DNA of 64,000 nucleotides from NCBI RefSeq assembly GCF_023278365.1, contig NZ_CP075338.1, forward strand, positions 1,798,001 through 1,862,000, given 5' to 3'. The translations under genes and the position numbers were made by a program. Positions 49,686 to 58,221 of this stretch are shown piece by piece (within the stretch, counting starts at the first letter, position 1; every line of letters begins with the position of its first letter). Source of the DNA: Epilithonimonas zeae (lineage in GTDB: Bacteria; Bacteroidota; Bacteroidia; Flavobacteriales; Weeksellaceae). The notes beneath the pieces are model-generated. The model had not been told where the DNA came from. It made no database searches and saw nothing but the letters and a program-made list of their open reading frames with translations.

Positions 49686-49725
49686 AAAAGCCTGTTATCA
49701 TTCTATTGATAAACAGGCTTTTTTA
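49686..49725 (+). terminator. Strong intrinsic terminator
   Basis: AAAAGCCTGTT (49686-49696) pairs with AACAGGCTTTT (49712-49722), with further inner pairing, and T residues follow. It lies 130 bases past the deacetylase-like gene and also faces the convergent phosphoesterase gene. Confidence 0.85.
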
Positions 49726-49748
49726 TTATCAAAAAGAGAATTAATAAA

Positions 49749-50954
49749 TTAACTCAACTCAAATACAGTAATCTCTGGCAACACTCCTACCCTACCAGGA
49801 TAACCAATTACACCAAAACCCCGATTAACATAAAGATATTTATCGCCGGTTTGGTATAAGTCTGCCCATTTAGGATACTTGAATTTCACAGGCGACCATT
49901 TGAAGTTTTTCAAGTCGATTCCGAACTGCATTCCGTGCGTGTGCCCGGAAAGCGTTAATTGAACGTCTTTTGGGTGATTTCTCACTACAGCATCAAAATG
50001 TGACGGATCGTGAGACATGAGGATTTTACATGCTTCTACAGGAACATCTTGCGTCGCTCTATCCAAATCTCCAAACTGTGGAAACGGTGGAATTCCCCAA
50101 TTCTCAACTCCTAAAATATATAATTTTTCGCCGTTTCTTTCTATGATTCTATTTTCATTTCGGAGCATTTGGAAACCAGCTTTTTTTTCATATTCAACCA
50201 AAAGTGGAATATTATTTCTTCTTTCTTCTTCATTTTTCCATTCGCCGTATTCGCCGTAATCGTGATTTCCTAAAACTGCGAACTTCCCGTCCTTACCTTT
50301 AATCTGAGAAAACAAATCAATAAAAGGAACGAATTCATCTGCATAATTATTAACCATATCTCCGGTAAAAAGCACCAAATCTGCATTTTGCTCATTAATC
50401 AAATCGATAGCGTGCTGTAATTTCTTCGGATTCTGGAAACTCCCACTGTGAACATCAGAAATCTGAACGATTTTATAACCTTTGAAACTCGCTGGTAAGT
50501 TTTTGAGTTTAAGCCTTACAATTCTTGCTTTGTGACGGTATTTCCCGAAGATAATTCCATCCAAAACCATTCCCGCCAGAACCGCACCTGAACCTAGTCC
50601 AACCAAGCTGATAAACTTCCTCCTTGACGGATAAATGTGGTTATCTGTCGCTACATAATTGTAACCGAAATTCAGAAGCCTGATGATATCTTCAATCAAA
50701 AGAAAAATAGCGACCAAAATCTTAGGCAGAACAAAAATCAGGATAACTGAAAAGACGATTTGGAAATTCAGATATTTGTGAGAAGCCCTGTTAAATGTTA
50801 CAACAGAATAAATCAGAAAAGTATAAATGAGAATCGTAGGAATCCAATAGATAAGCCTTGCATTCTGGTTTGTATAAACTGTTTTAAAGGCTTGATAAAC
50901 ATAAATTTCCAGCACTAAAAAAACTCCTAGAAGAAATAAAATATTCTTTTGCAT
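49749..50954 (-). CDS. Membrane-anchored calcineurin-like metallophosphoesterase
   Basis: The 401-residue protein has four hydrophobic segments in the first ~150 residues, including an internal twin-arginine-like stretch SRRKFISLVGLGSGAVLAG. The phosphoesterase domain (~165-401) has all metal motifs: QISDVHSG, FTGDMVNN, LGNHDYG, SHDPSH and LSGHTHGMQFG. Related enzymes include UDP-diacylglucosamine pyrophosphatases and YkuE-type phosphodiesterases; the substrate here is unknown. It is transcribed alone, downstream of the terminator that ends the KAS III-like gene. Confidence 0.9.
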   Translation of the reverse strand: MQKNILFLLGVFLVLEIYVYQAFKTVYTNQNARLIYWIPTILIYTFLIYSVVTFNRASHKYLNFQIVFSVILIFVLPKILVAIFLLIEDIIRLLNFGYNYVATDNHIYPSRRKFISLVGLGSGAVLAGMVLDGIIFGKYRHKARIVRLKLKNLPASFKGYKIVQISDVHSGSFQNPKKLQHAIDLINEQNADLVLFTGDMVNNYADEFVPFIDLFSQIKGKDGKFAVLGNHDYGEYGEWKNEEERRNNIPLLVEYEKKAGFQMLRNENRIIERNGEKLYILGVENWGIPPFPQFGDLDRATQDVPVEACKILMSHDPSHFDAVVRNHPKDVQLTLSGHTHGMQFGIDLKNFKWSPVKFKYPKWADLYQTGDKYLYVNRGFGVIGYPGRVGVLPEITVFELS

Positions 50955-50971
50955 ACTATGATATAAAAAAA

Positions 50972-50999
50972 CAAAAGGAATAAAAAATCATTCCTTTTG
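50972..50999 (-). terminator. Intrinsic terminator after the KAS III-like gene
   Basis: CAAAAGGAAT (50972-50981) pairs exactly with ATTCCTTTTG (50990-50999) around an 8-base loop, with T residues following on the minus strand. Confidence 0.8.
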
Positions 51000-51049
51000 C
51001 ATTATAAACGTTTAAAATTGAATTTTACTTTAATTCAAAATGATTTATC

Positions 51050-52129
51050 TTAAATTTTCCCTTCCGGAAACTTGTAAACAACACAATTGATGTTCATCCC
51101 TGCACCAACAGATGTAAACAAAATATGAGAACCTGGCGTGAATTTCTGACCTTCCATTTTCCCTTTTCGGATTAAATCAAACAAAGTAGGAACTGTTGCA
51201 ACTGAAGAATTCCCTAATTCCTGAATCGTCATCGGAGAAATTGCATGATCATATTCTTTTTGTCCGTATAATTTGAAAAGTCTGCCAATCATCGCATAAT
51301 CCATCTTTGCATTAGCCTGGTGAATCAAGACTTTGCTGATATCGGAAATATCGAGATTCGCTTTTTCAATCGTTGCTTTTATGGCATCAGGAACATTTTT
51401 CAGAGCGTATTCGTAGATTTTACGACCTCTCATTCTGATGTATAATTTGCTTTGGTCGTGTTCCAAATTCAAAGAAGGTGCATTTTCTAAAAAGCAAAGC
51501 TCTTCACCATTATCACAAAGTGTATTATCTGCAATCACACCAACAGTAGTATCTTCCGTAGCCGTTACAACAACCGCACCGGCACCATCTGCAAAAATCA
51601 TTTTGTTTCTGTCATAAGGGTCAGTCACTCTACTCAAAGTTTCTCCTCCAACAACCAAAACAGTCTTAGCTTTCCCAGCTTTTATCATCGTATCAGCAAG
51701 AATCAAAGATTCTACCCAACCCGGGCAACCGAAAATCATATCATAATTGACACAATCTCTTCTTTTAATTCCTAATTTACCTTTCAGTCTAGCTGACATC
51801 GAAGGCATAAAATTCGGCACACCATCCGTATCTAATTCCCCAAAATTGGTAGCATAGATGATATAATCAATCTCTTCTTTATCAATACCTGCATCTTCTA
51901 TAGCTTCTAGAGAAGCTCTAAGACCAAGGTCAGAATTAAAATCTTCAGGATTCAGATATCTTCTTCTTTTGATTTCCGTAATATCTACAAACTTCTTGAT
52001 GATTTCCTCAGTCGGTTTCTCAATCAATTGATTATTATCATCATAGAAAATCGAGTCCTTGAAATGAGAACCTTCTATTACGTTTTCCGGGATATAACTT
52101 CCGGAGCCAATGATTACTGTATTAGGCAT
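51050..52129 (-). CDS. 3-oxoacyl-ACP synthase III (FabH)-family protein
   Basis: The 359-residue thiolase-fold protein carries the catalytic Cys in DMIFGCPGWVE, His in LIHQANAKMD and Asn in ELGNSSVATVP, completing the KAS III triad, plus a late FTSVGAGMNI. An insertion after residue ~30 (DDNNQLIEKPTEE) makes it longer than the ~320-residue housekeeping FabH. It is therefore more likely a second KAS III-like enzyme for branched, beta-hydroxy or specialised acyl chains. The C-C-bond-forming role is family knowledge; the exact substrate is open. Confidence 0.88.
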   Translation of the reverse strand: MPNTVIIGSGSYIPENVIEGSHFKDSIFYDDNNQLIEKPTEEIIKKFVDITEIKRRRYLNPEDFNSDLGLRASLEAIEDAGIDKEEIDYIIYATNFGELDTDGVPNFMPSMSARLKGKLGIKRRDCVNYDMIFGCPGWVESLILADTMIKAGKAKTVLVVGGETLSRVTDPYDRNKMIFADGAGAVVVTATEDTTVGVIADNTLCDNGEELCFLENAPSLNLEHDQSKLYIRMRGRKIYEYALKNVPDAIKATIEKANLDISDISKVLIHQANAKMDYAMIGRLFKLYGQKEYDHAISPMTIQELGNSSVATVPTLFDLIRKGKMEGQKFTPGSHILFTSVGAGMNINCVVYKFPEGKI

Positions 52130-52270
52130 TGATTTAAAAAAAATTTGAATGCAAAATTACGCAAAAATTAATTTACTGAATTTTATTTCTTTAAGATTTC
52201 TTTAAGAAACTTCAATACTTCACTTGATAATTCCTATCCGACACCAGTAAACACTAATAGATTCACACAT

Positions 52271-52327
52271 TTTCATATAATAAATGAATATTAACAATTT
52301 CATATAATAAATGAATATTAACAATTT
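52271..52327. repeat. 27-bp perfect tandem duplication
   Basis: Bases 52274-52300 are repeated exactly at 52301-52327, immediately upstream of the yigZ-like promoter. The second copy ends at the TTTG that serves as the proposed -33 element. Confidence 0.95.
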
Positions 52328-52354
52328 GAAATTCTTTTGGAATTTATAATTTTG
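52325..52354 (+). promoter_or_regulatory. Bacteroidota-type promoter of the YigZ-family gene, possibly leaderless
   Basis: TTTG (52325-52328) and TAATTTTG (52347-52354) are 18 bases apart. The ATG is at 52359, only 4 bases after the -7 box, so transcription would begin at or very near the start codon. Confidence 0.6.
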
Positions 52355-52358
52355 ACGA

Positions 52359-52955
52359 ATGTTTGAATTCCAAACCATAAAGAAACCGATTGAAGATATT
52401 TTGCTCAAAGAAAAAGGAAGCAAATTCATTGGTTTTGCTTATCCCGCTAATTCTGAATCTGATATCAAAGATTCATTAAATCACTTAAAATCAATTCATC
52501 CAAAAGCAACACATCATTGCTATGCTTATAGATTAGGAATTAATGGTGAAAATTATCGCGCAAATGATGATGGCGAACCTTCAGGAAGTGCAGGATTACC
52601 AATTTACAACCAGCTTCTCGCGCATCAAATCACGAATATCTTAGTAGTTGTGATAAGATATTATGGAGGAACCAAATTAGGCGTTGGCGGATTAGTAAAA
52701 GCTTACAAAGAATCAGCGAAATATACTTTGGAACAAGCCGAAATCATCACCAAAGAATTAGAATCGAAAATCGAACTAAAATTCAAATTCTCGCAACAAA
52801 ACCAGATTTTCACTTTGCTTAATAAATATGATGCGAAAATTCTTGACTTCGATGCTCAGGAAATTTGTATCATCCAGGCCAATATCAAAAACTCCAAAAA
52901 AGAAAGCATCTCAGACGAGTTGTCCGAGATGCTTTTGGAATTTAATTTTTCATAA
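52359..52955 (+). CDS. YigZ/IMPACT family protein (UPF0029)
   Basis: The 198-residue protein has the UPF0029 domain with ATHHCYAYR, the signature NDDGEPSGSAGLPI, and VVVIRYYGGTKLGVGGLVKAY, followed by a C-terminal DUF1949-like region. Bacterial YigZ is of uncertain function; eukaryotic IMPACT binds the translation regulator GCN1. Length fits. The predicted mRNA may lack a leader. It ends 3 bases before the convergent peptidase gene, with no terminator between. Confidence 0.92.
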   Translation: MFEFQTIKKPIEDILLKEKGSKFIGFAYPANSESDIKDSLNHLKSIHPKATHHCYAYRLGINGENYRANDDGEPSGSAGLPIYNQLLAHQITNILVVVIRYYGGTKLGVGGLVKAYKESAKYTLEQAEIITKELESKIELKFKFSQQNQIFTLLNKYDAKILDFDAQEICIIQANIKNSKKESISDELSEMLLEFNFS

Positions 52956-52958
52956 CTT

Positions 52959-53666
52959 TTATCTTCTGTTCCCTAATAACATCGATGCGAAATAAAGCAG
53001 TTGCGCCAGAGAACCAAGCGCCGCAACAACATAGGTTCTGGCCGCCCATTTCAAAGAATCCTCTGCACCTTCATATTCTTCTGCTGTTACCGTTCCTGTA
53101 GATTTCAACCATTGCAAAGCGCGATTACTAGCGTCATACTCCACCGGTAATGTTATAAAGGCAAACAAGGTTGTCACTGCAAACAATATTACACCAATTG
53201 CTAAAACGGTTGTACTTCCGTTTGGATTATCAATACTTCTAGTCGCTGCCATTATGGCAATACCGGCAAACAAAACAAACTGTAAAAGATTAGAGCTGAT
53301 ATTGACAATCGGAACCATTTTCGACCTCAATTGTAACATAGAATAACCAACTGCGTGTTGTACAGCGTGCCCGCACTCATGCGCTGCAACTGCTGCAGCT
53401 GCCGCATTTCTTTGCATGTAAACCGCTTCCGAAAGATTCACTGTTTTATTTTCAGGATTATAATGATCAGACAAATGTCCTGGAACAGAAACTACCTGAA
53501 CATCGGTAATCCCATTATCTCTCAACATTTTTTCCGCAACTTCTTTTCCAGACATTCCATTCCGTAGATGGACTTTGGAGTAATATTCGAACTTCGATTT
53601 TAGTCTAGAAGAAACAATCCAGCTAAACAACATAGAAATCCCAATAATTAAATAATAACCAGTCAT
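52959..53666 (-). CDS. YugP-type membrane zinc metallopeptidase
   Basis: The 235-residue protein has an N-terminal helix and a cytoplasmic domain with EVAEKMLRDNGI and VPGHLSDHYNPENKTVNLSE. The zinc motif HECGH lies in AAHECGHAVQHA, followed by two further helices and EYDASNRALQWL, which provides the third ligand region. The family (YugP, DUF of neutral zinc peptidases) is widespread with no defined substrate. All zinc ligands are visible. Confidence 0.9.
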   Translation of the reverse strand: MTGYYLIIGISMLFSWIVSSRLKSKFEYYSKVHLRNGMSGKEVAEKMLRDNGITDVQVVSVPGHLSDHYNPENKTVNLSEAVYMQRNAAAAAVAAHECGHAVQHAVGYSMLQLRSKMVPIVNISSNLLQFVLFAGIAIMAATRSIDNPNGSTTVLAIGVILFAVTTLFAFITLPVEYDASNRALQWLKSTGTVTAEEYEGAEDSLKWAARTYVVAALGSLAQLLYFASMLLGNRR

Positions 53667-53727
53667 TTTTAATAAAATTTACATTAAAATAAGTCTATGA
53701 TTTTTGAGTAAAAATTATGCCAAAGCA

Positions 53728-53757
53728 TTGCACATTTTACCTTAAAAACTATCTTTG
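53728..53757 (+). promoter_or_regulatory. Bacteroidota-type promoter for the acetyltransferase-like gene
   Basis: TTG (53728-53730) and TATCTTTG (53750-53757) are 19 bases apart. Transcription from here would begin close to the in-frame TTG at 53763, favouring the ATG at 53778 as start. Confidence 0.65.
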
Positions 53758-53777
53758 TCTTATTGATAAGCAAGAAT

Positions 53778-54908
53778 ATGGAAAACATCATTATAAAGCA
53801 AGTGGTTACGGAAAGTGATTTGATAAAATTCATAAAATTCCCGATGGAATTATACAAGAATAACCCGAATTTTGTCCCACCTTTAATCAACGATGAAAAA
53901 GACATTTGGAATAAGGATGAAAATCCTGCGTTGCTGTATTCTCAGGCGAAACAATTTTTAGCTTATAAAAATGACAAAATCGTCGGCAGAATTGCTGTTA
54001 TGATTAATAATAAGGAAGCTCAGGAATTGGGAATCAAGAAAGTGAGATTCGGATGGATTGATTTTATTGATGACGAAGAAGTTTCTAAAGCCTTGATTAA
54101 TGAAGCGATTAAATACGCCAAAGAAAATCAAATCGATAAAATCGAAGGTCCAATGGGATTTACGAATCTTGATAAGGCCGGAATGTTGATTTTCGGTTTT
54201 GATAAGTTAGCAACAATGATTGGAATTTACAACTTCGAATATTATCCGAAACATTTGGAGAAATTAGGCTTGGTTAAGGAAAAAGAGTGGGTAGAATTTG
54301 AATTGCAATTCCCTGACGTTTTACCAGAAAAAATAGAGAAATTCAGTGCTTTGATTGCTCAGAAATACAAATTGAGAACTTTAAAGTTTAATAATAAAAA
54401 AGAGATTCTTCCTTATGTAGAACCGATGTTTAAGCTTTTGGATGAAACTTACAAATCACTTTCAACTTACACACCAATTTCGGACGAGCAAATCAAATCT
54501 TACAAAGAGAAATACTTCAGTTTTATTGATAAAGATTATATCACTTGTGTTGCGGACGAGAATGATAATCTGGTGGCTTTTGCGATTACAATGCCTTCTT
54601 ATTCCAAAGCTTTGCAGAAGGCCAACGGAAAGCTTTTCCCTTTTGCTTGGTGGCATTTTTTACAAGCCGGAAAGAAAAACGACAGAGCAAATTTTTATCT
54701 GATAGGAATTCATCCTGAATACCAAAGACGTGGCGTCACATCTATGATTTTCAAATCAATCCAGATGAATCTTAAAAGTAAAGGCATTAAATTTCTTGAA
54801 ACCAATCCAGAGTTAGAGGAAAACAAAAACGTACAAGTTCTTTGGCAGGATTATCATCCCATGCATCATAAAAGCAGAAGAACCTACTCTTTGAACATCA
54901 ATGATTAA
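53778..54908 (+). CDS. GNAT-fold acetyltransferase-like protein (YghO-like)
   Basis: The 376-residue protein has two halves. The first (residues ~1-190) begins IKQVVTESDLIKFIKFPMELY and includes PPLINDEKDIWN, GRIAVMIN, VRFGWIDFIDD and EGPMGFTNLDKAGMLIFGF, a conserved pattern of large flavobacterial proteins. The second (~190-376) has a GNAT-like core with FYLIGIHPEYQRRGVTSMIF, whose RRGV is the acetyl-CoA loop. The acceptor is unknown; related proteins are sometimes listed as GTP cyclohydrolases without support. A perfect palindrome overlaps its stop codon. Confidence 0.8.
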   Translation: MENIIIKQVVTESDLIKFIKFPMELYKNNPNFVPPLINDEKDIWNKDENPALLYSQAKQFLAYKNDKIVGRIAVMINNKEAQELGIKKVRFGWIDFIDDEEVSKALINEAIKYAKENQIDKIEGPMGFTNLDKAGMLIFGFDKLATMIGIYNFEYYPKHLEKLGLVKEKEWVEFELQFPDVLPEKIEKFSALIAQKYKLRTLKFNNKKEILPYVEPMFKLLDETYKSLSTYTPISDEQIKSYKEKYFSFIDKDYITCVADENDNLVAFAITMPSYSKALQKANGKLFPFAWWHFLQAGKKNDRANFYLIGIHPEYQRRGVTSMIFKSIQMNLKSKGIKFLETNPELEENKNVQVLWQDYHPMHHKSRRTYSLNIND

Positions 54909-54937
54909 TTTAGTTAAACAATTGTTTAACTAAATTA
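54906..54937. repeat. Perfect 32-bp palindrome over a stop codon
   Basis: Every position from 54906 to 54937 pairs with its mirror, with no spacer. The palindrome begins with the TAA of the acetyltransferase-like gene. It could form a hairpin in RNA or be a binding site for a dimeric regulator; it is poor in G/C and has no strong T run. Confidence 0.9.
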
Positions 54938-54977
54938 TATTTCAACTTAGATTTCTGACCTTTAAAATCCAATTCAA

Positions 54978-55160
54978 TTGAAAAAGCAACTTTACATATA
55001 CGCAGGTCTTATCATTTTGTTTGTAGCTTACAATTTCTACAAGCCAGTTAAAGATGACAGATTGGATGCTATCATCAACATCTTGTTTGCCAGCGTATTG
55101 TTTCTGTACATCGCTTATATTGCTTATCTTGTTCTCAAGAAGATAAGTAAGAAAGACTAA
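54978..55160 (+). CDS. Small two-helix membrane protein upstream of nuo, unknown function
   Basis: The 60-residue protein has hydrophobic segments at about residues 5-20 and 33-53, a charged loop KPVKDDRLD between them, and a Lys-rich tail (KKISKKD). The start is TTG at 54978; the frame has a stop five codons upstream and no ATG is available. The two-helix layout and basic tail argue that it is real, but I cannot name the family. Its stop is 124 bases before nuoA. Confidence 0.6.
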   Translation: MKKQLYIYAGLIILFVAYNFYKPVKDDRLDAIINILFASVLFLYIAYIAYLVLKKISKKD

Positions 55161-55255
55161 TTAGTCCTTATTTATAACTGTTCTAAATTTACAAAAACAG
55201 ACTTTTGTCTGCTCTTCCGAAGGCGGATAATTTAATATATTAAATCTTTATTTAG

Positions 55256-55263
55256 TATTTTTG
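55256..55263 (+). promoter_or_regulatory. Candidate -7 box of the nuo operon
   Basis: TATTTTTG fully matches TAnnTTTG, 20 bases before the nuoA ATG. No TTG is at the -33 position. A small hairpin (55198-55202 with 55207-55211) lies further upstream. Confidence 0.5.
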
Positions 55264-55283
55264 CATAGTTAAATTTAGACTTT

Positions 55284-55655
55284 ATGAATTTACCTGAAAA
55301 TTATATTCCAATACTCATTCAAGCAGGAGTTGGATTAGGCTTTGTTATCATTTCTTTGTTGGGTGCTCATTTCTTGGGACCGCAGCAGAAGAAAGGTAAT
55401 TCTACCAAAAATTCAAGTTGGGAATGCGGTATTCCTGTTGAGGGAAACGCTAGGACACCTTTTTCCATCAAATATTTCTTAACTGCTGTATTGTTTGTAT
55501 TATTCGATATAGAAATCGTATTTTTTTATCCTTATGCTGTTAACTTCAGAGAATTTGGGATGGAAGGCTTTTTAGCTGTACTTATGTTTGTTGCTATTTT
55601 CTTTGTCGCTTTTTTCTACGTTTGGAAAAGAGGTGCTTTGGATTGGGACAAATAA
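55284..55655 (+). CDS. nuoA: NADH-quinone oxidoreductase subunit A
   Basis: NuoA is a three-helix membrane subunit of complex I beside the quinone site. The 123-residue protein shows SSWECGIPVEGNARTPFSIKYFLTAVLFVLFDIEIVFFYP in pieces: the conserved Cys-containing loop and the acidic residues of helix 2 (FDIEIVFFYP) are present, and the third helix ends KRGALDWDK. First gene of the nuo operon. Confidence 0.96.
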   Translation: MNLPENYIPILIQAGVGLGFVIISLLGAHFLGPQQKKGNSTKNSSWECGIPVEGNARTPFSIKYFLTAVLFVLFDIEIVFFYPYAVNFREFGMEGFLAVLMFVAIFFVAFFYVWKRGALDWDK

Positions 55656-55723
55656 ATTAATTTAATTATGTTTTGGATTTAAAATTGAATCAATTAAAGT
55701 CTAAAATTTAAAATCTAGAAAAA

Positions 55724-56284
55724 ATGTCAGATAATAAACCAGTAATAAAAACAGATGCGCCCGCTCCTCCAGGATTTGAAGGGGAAGGATTCTTTGCAAC
55801 GCAATTGAGCAGTGTTATCGGGATGGCAAGAAAGTTCTCACTTTGGCCGTTACCATTCGCTACTTCTTGTTGTGGAATCGAGTTTATGGCTACATTGAAT
55901 CCAACATACGATGCTTCAAGATTTGGAATGGAAAGAAACTCTTTCTCGCCAAGACAAGCAGATATGTTGATGGTTTGCGGAACTATTTCTAAGAAATTAG
56001 GTCCGGTTTTGAAAGAAGTTTACACCCAGATGGCTGAGCCAAAATGGGTTGTTGCTGTTGGAGCTTGTGCTTCAAGCGGAGGTATTTTCGATACTTATTC
56101 AGTTCTTCAAGGGATTGATAAAATCATTCCTGTTGACGTGTACGTTCCGGGTTGTCCGCCAAGACCAGAACAAATCATAGAAGGTGTAATGCAGGTTCAG
56201 GCTTTGGCAGAAAGCGAAAGCATCAGAAGAAGAGATATGCCGGAATATCAACATTTATTAGATTCTTACAACATCGACAACTAA
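55724..56284 (+). CDS. nuoB: NADH-quinone oxidoreductase subunit B
   Basis: NuoB carries iron-sulfur cluster N2, the last electron donor to quinone. The 186-residue protein has the cluster ligands in TSCCGIEFM (Cys-Cys), VGACASSGG and VPGCPPRPE, four Cys in all. The spacer to nuoA (68 bases) is AT-rich with a degenerate TCTAAAAT word. The gap to nuoC is 6 bases. Confidence 0.97.
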   Translation: MSDNKPVIKTDAPAPPGFEGEGFFATQLSSVIGMARKFSLWPLPFATSCCGIEFMATLNPTYDASRFGMERNSFSPRQADMLMVCGTISKKLGPVLKEVYTQMAEPKWVVAVGACASSGGIFDTYSVLQGIDKIIPVDVYVPGCPPRPEQIIEGVMQVQALAESESIRRRDMPEYQHLLDSYNIDN

Positions 56285-56290
56285 GGAACA

Positions 56291-56785
56291 ATGACGAACG
56301 AATTTGTATTAGAAGCCATCACGAGAGAATTCCCTGAGTCTGTAGTTTCGAGTTCAGAACCTTATGGAATGCTGACGATTGAAATCAAAAAAGATGACAT
56401 CAAGAAAGTGATTCATTATTTGAAAGATTCAACTTTGGAATTTAATTTCCTGACGGATATCTGTGGAATCCATTATCCTGAGACGCCTGAAAAAGAAATC
56501 GGTGTCGTTTATCATTTGCATAATTTGATGGCTAATGTCAGATTGCGTCTTAAGATTTTTATGACGAGAGAAAACATAGAAGTAGATTCTTTAACCGAAT
56601 TATTCGCAGGTGCCAACTGGATGGAAAGAGAAACTTTTGACTTTTATGGAATTAAATTCAAGGGGCATCCTGATTTGAGACCAATCCTTAATATGGAAGA
56701 CCTTGGATATCATCCAATGCTGAAGGAATATCGTTTGGAGGACGGGACAAGAACTGACAAGAACGATGCAATGTTCGGAAGATAA
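56291..56785 (+). CDS. nuoC: NADH-quinone oxidoreductase subunit C
   Basis: NuoC is a peripheral-arm subunit with no cofactor. The 164-residue protein has FNFLTDICGIHYPE, EVDSLTELFAGANWMERETFDFYGIKFKGHPDLRPIL in pieces, and the end GYHPMLKEYRLEDG, all conserved in the family. It is a separate gene here, not fused to nuoD as in E. coli. Confidence 0.96.
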   Translation: MTNEFVLEAITREFPESVVSSSEPYGMLTIEIKKDDIKKVIHYLKDSTLEFNFLTDICGIHYPETPEKEIGVVYHLHNLMANVRLRLKIFMTRENIEVDSLTELFAGANWMERETFDFYGIKFKGHPDLRPILNMEDLGYHPMLKEYRLEDGTRTDKNDAMFGR

Positions 56786-56854
56786 GATAAATATAAATGA
56801 TAAATGATGAGAGATAAATGATTATCGATTATCAAATATCAATTATCAATTATA
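56786..56854. repeat. Degenerate word repeat spacer between nuoC and nuoD
   Basis: The 69-base spacer is built of variants of GATAAATGAT and ATTATCAAAT/ATTATCAATT, with partial inverted pairing (ATGAT...ATTATC). No gene or promoter is evident. Confidence 0.6.
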
Positions 56855-58084
56855 ATGAATATGAAAGACAACTCATTATCTAATATACTTAACCAATACG
56901 ACAGCAAGGAACAAATCGACGGACAATTGTACACGTTGAATTTGGGACCTACCCACCCTGCAACACATGGGATTTTCCAGAACGTTCTTACAATGGACGG
57001 AGAAAGGATTCTTCACGCTGAGCAGACTGTTGGTTATATCCACAGAGCTTTTGAGAAAATTTCTGAAAGAAGAAATTTCGCTCAGATTACAACGCTTACC
57101 GACCGTATGAATTACTGTTCTGCGCCTATCAATAATATCGGTTGGCATATGACAGTGGAAAAATTAATTGGTGTCAAAGTTCCAAAACGCGTCGATTATA
57201 TGCGTGTGATTTTGATGGAATTAGCAAGAATCGGAGACCACTTGATTTGTAACGGTGTAACCGGAATGGATGCCGGAGCGATTACAGGATTGACATATAT
57301 GTTCATAGAAAGAGAGCGTATTTACGATATGTATGAGCAAATCTGTGGGGCAAGGATGACGACCAATATGGGAAGAATCGGAGGTTTTGAAAGAGATTTC
57401 ACGCCAAAATTCCACGAGTTATTGAAAGATTTCTTAAAAACTTTCCCACCAAGATTCCAGGAATTTTGTAATCTTTTGGAGAGAAACAGAATCTTTATGG
57501 ACAGAACGATTGGCGCAGGAGCCATCTCGGCAGAGAGAGCTTTGAGTTACGGTTTCACAGGTCCAAATCTACGTGCAGCTGGTGTTGATTATGATGTAAG
57601 AGTTGCGCAACCTTATTCTTCTTATGAAGATTTTGATTTCATCATTCCTGTTGGAACTGCTGGAGATACTTACGACCGTTTTATGGTTCGTCAGCAAGAA
57701 GTTTGGGAATCAATTAAAATTATAAAACAAGCTTACGAAAACCTTCCTGAAGGTCCTTTCCACGCAGATGTTCCAGAGTTTTATCTCCCGGAAAAAGCAG
57801 ACGTTTATCAAAAAATGGAAGCTTTGATCTACCATTTCAAGATTGTAATGGGAGAAACGGATGTTCCTAAAGGCGAAGTTTACCACGCTGTTGAAGGTGG
57901 AAACGGAGAATTAGGTTTCTATCTTGTGAGCGATGGCGGAAGAAGTCCATACAGACTACACTTCAGAAGACCTTGTTTCATCTACTATCAGGCGTATCCT
58001 GAGATGATTACTGGCTCTGTAATTTCTGATGCGATTGTAACGATGTGTAGTATGAATATTATTGCGGGAGAATTAGACGCATAA
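56855..58084 (+). CDS. nuoD: NADH-quinone oxidoreductase subunit D
   Basis: NuoD (49-kDa homolog) forms the quinone-binding cavity with NuoB. The 409-residue protein has LNLGPTHPATHGIF (the quinone-site His), HAEQTVGYIHRAFEKISE, DRMNYCSAP, GITGLTYMF-like helices, GAISAERALSYG, and the end GELDA. All family landmarks are present, with an N-terminal extension of ~20 residues. Confidence 0.97.
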   Translation: MNMKDNSLSNILNQYDSKEQIDGQLYTLNLGPTHPATHGIFQNVLTMDGERILHAEQTVGYIHRAFEKISERRNFAQITTLTDRMNYCSAPINNIGWHMTVEKLIGVKVPKRVDYMRVILMELARIGDHLICNGVTGMDAGAITGLTYMFIERERIYDMYEQICGARMTTNMGRIGGFERDFTPKFHELLKDFLKTFPPRFQEFCNLLERNRIFMDRTIGAGAISAERALSYGFTGPNLRAAGVDYDVRVAQPYSSYEDFDFIIPVGTAGDTYDRFMVRQQEVWESIKIIKQAYENLPEGPFHADVPEFYLPEKADVYQKMEALIYHFKIVMGETDVPKGEVYHAVEGGNGELGFYLVSDGGRSPYRLHFRRPCFIYYQAYPEMITGSVISDAIVTMCSMNIIAGELDA

Positions 58085-58221
58085 ATGAAATTATAAATTT
58101 TAGATTATGAATTATAAATTAATCTAAGATTGTTAATAATAAATAATTATAAAATTGATAAGATTTTCAGACCTTGATTTTTTATCTAAAATCTAGAATC
58201 TGAAATCTAAAATCTTTAAAT
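58085..58221. repeat. Degenerate word repeat spacer between nuoD and nuoE
   Basis: The 137 bases are almost free of G/C and made of repeated words: ATTATAAAT variants first, then ATCTAAAATCTAGAATCTGAAATCTAA-type repeats before nuoE. There is no gene or clear promoter. Confidence 0.65.

Noticed and set aside
55198-55230. Riboswitch-like structure upstream of nuoA
   Set aside because: Only a 5-bp hairpin, and it lies upstream of the predicted -7 box, so it would not be in the nuo transcript.
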